Assembly: GCA_008921705.1 (NCBI GenBank)
Contig: VFFE01007638.1
Coordinates: 2,490,614 to 2,554,613 of the forward strand
Source: Burhinus oedicnemus
Lineage: Eukaryota; Chordata; Aves; Charadriiformes; Burhinidae
Length of the DNA stretch: 64,000 nt
Direction of reading: 5' to 3'
Positions within the stretch are counted from its first letter, which is position 1, and every line of letters starts with the position of its first letter. The position numbers and the translations under genes are program-made. Shown here in pieces: positions 63,486-64,000 of this stretch. The notes under the pieces are model-generated. The model did no database searches, was not told the DNA's origin, and saw only the letters and a list, made by a program, of their open reading frames with translations.

Positions 63486-64000
63486 TCATAGAATCATAGA
63501 ATACCAGGTTGAAAGGGACCCCAAGGATCATCTGGTCCAACCTTTCTTGGCAAAAGCACGGTCTAGACAAGGTGGCCCAGCACCCTGTCCAGCTGAATCT
63601 TAAAAGTGTCCAATGATGCGGAATCCACCACTTCCCTGAGGAGATTATTCCAATGGCTGATTGTTCTCGTTGTGAAAAATTTTCCTCTCGTGTCCAACCA
63701 GAATGTCCCCTGGAGTAACTTGTACCCATTACCCCTCATCTTTTCCATGTGACTCCTTGTAAAAAGGGACCCTCCATCTTCTTTGTAGCCACCCTTTAAA
63801 TACTGGAACATGATAATAAGGTCTCCCCTAAGCCTTCTTTTCTCAAGGCTGAACAAACCCAATTCTCTCAACCTTTCCTCATATGGCAGGCTTCCCAGTC
63901 CTTTGATCATCTTGGTGGCCCTTCTCTGGACCCTCTCCAGCCTGTCCACATCTTTTTTGTATAGCAGGGACCAGAAATGAACACAGTATTCCAGGTGTGG
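63486..64000 (-). mobile_element. CR1 LINE 3' end, minus strand, running off the window
   Basis: The left edge carries the inverted CR1 terminal repeat (TCATAGAATCATAGAAT at 63486-63502), followed by the reverse complement of the 3' untranslated region (GAAAGGGACCCC, ATCTGGTCCAACC). ORF2 then follows with its stop near 63563. The element continues past base 64000, so its 5' truncation point is unseen. It is well preserved. Confidence 0.95.
63563..64000 (-). pseudogene. CR1 ORF2 C-terminal fragment, partial at window edge
   Basis: On the minus strand a frame is open from the window edge to the stop at about 63563. It carries PHLEYCVHFWS near the edge, then [38 protein letters not shown] (in two blocks) and a terminal QLDRVLGHLV. 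No frameshift is seen in the visible part, which suggests a fairly young copy. Catalytic residues lie upstream and outside the window. Confidence 0.9.

Noticed and set aside
63283..63603. 106-codon plus-strand frame near the right end
   Set aside because: It begins in unique AT-rich DNA and runs antisense through the CR1 3' end; the tail is reverse-complement CR1, so the frame is spurious.
1..64000. CRISPR array, prokaryotic operon, phage or defence system
   Set aside because: No regularly spaced repeats, no dense long ORFs and no ribosome-binding patterns; CR1 elements and avian LTRs identify vertebrate nuclear DNA.

Overview
This window looks like avian nuclear DNA, probably an intergenic or deep intronic stretch. 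The main evidence is at least four CR1 LINE 3' ends carrying the bird-type C-terminal reverse-transcriptase region and the short terminal repeat built on ATTCTATG, plus older CR1 scraps and avian-style endogenous-retrovirus LTRs. Background sequence is AT-rich and dense in stops on both strands. There are no operon-like ORFs, rRNA, CRISPR arrays or bacterial signals. I found no host protein-coding exon or functional RNA gene that I can support. Longer open frames lie in repeats or in two GC-rich patches and have no protein family I recognise.

Layout. 1-1362: plain AT-rich DNA. 1363-2495: a GC-rich solo LTR on the minus strand with an internally repeated body. 2496-27660: mostly unique DNA holding short old CR1 remnants (14.6, 19.2 and 21.5 kb), a 22-bp minisatellite (21.6 kb), a tRNA-derived SINE head (23.9 kb) and a GC-rich patch (26.5-26.9 kb). 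27661-28350: a well preserved CR1 3' end with a 178-codon open frame. 31.2 kb: an ancient MIR/L2-like scrap. 33.5-36.8 kb: the most complex locus. Here a CR1 is split by a minus-strand solo LTR with a perfect 6-bp target duplication, and the whole block appears twice around a 20-N assembly gap, the second copy lacking 303 bp. 36.8-49.3 kb: unique DNA with two tRNA-like B-box hairpins (41.7 and 43.1 kb) and a CpG-island-like segment (45.3-45.9 kb). 49.3-49.7 kb: a CR1 3' end. 49.7-63.5 kb: AT-rich DNA with simple repeats, a 24-bp inverted repeat (54.0 kb), an old CR1 (55.6 kb) and a candidate LTR/leader remnant with a poly(A)-signal hairpin (58.8-59.3 kb). 63.5 kb to the end: a minus-strand CR1 running off the window.

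No genes work together here: the annotatable content is transposon history. Order of events can be read at 34-36 kb: CR1 insertion, then LTR insertion into it, then recombination to a solo LTR, then either allelic divergence with a deletion or a real duplication. The best candidates for real regulatory or unannotated function are the CpG-rich segment at 45.3-45.9 kb and, less so, the GC patch at 26.5-26.9 kb. I did not find a convincing new biological system.
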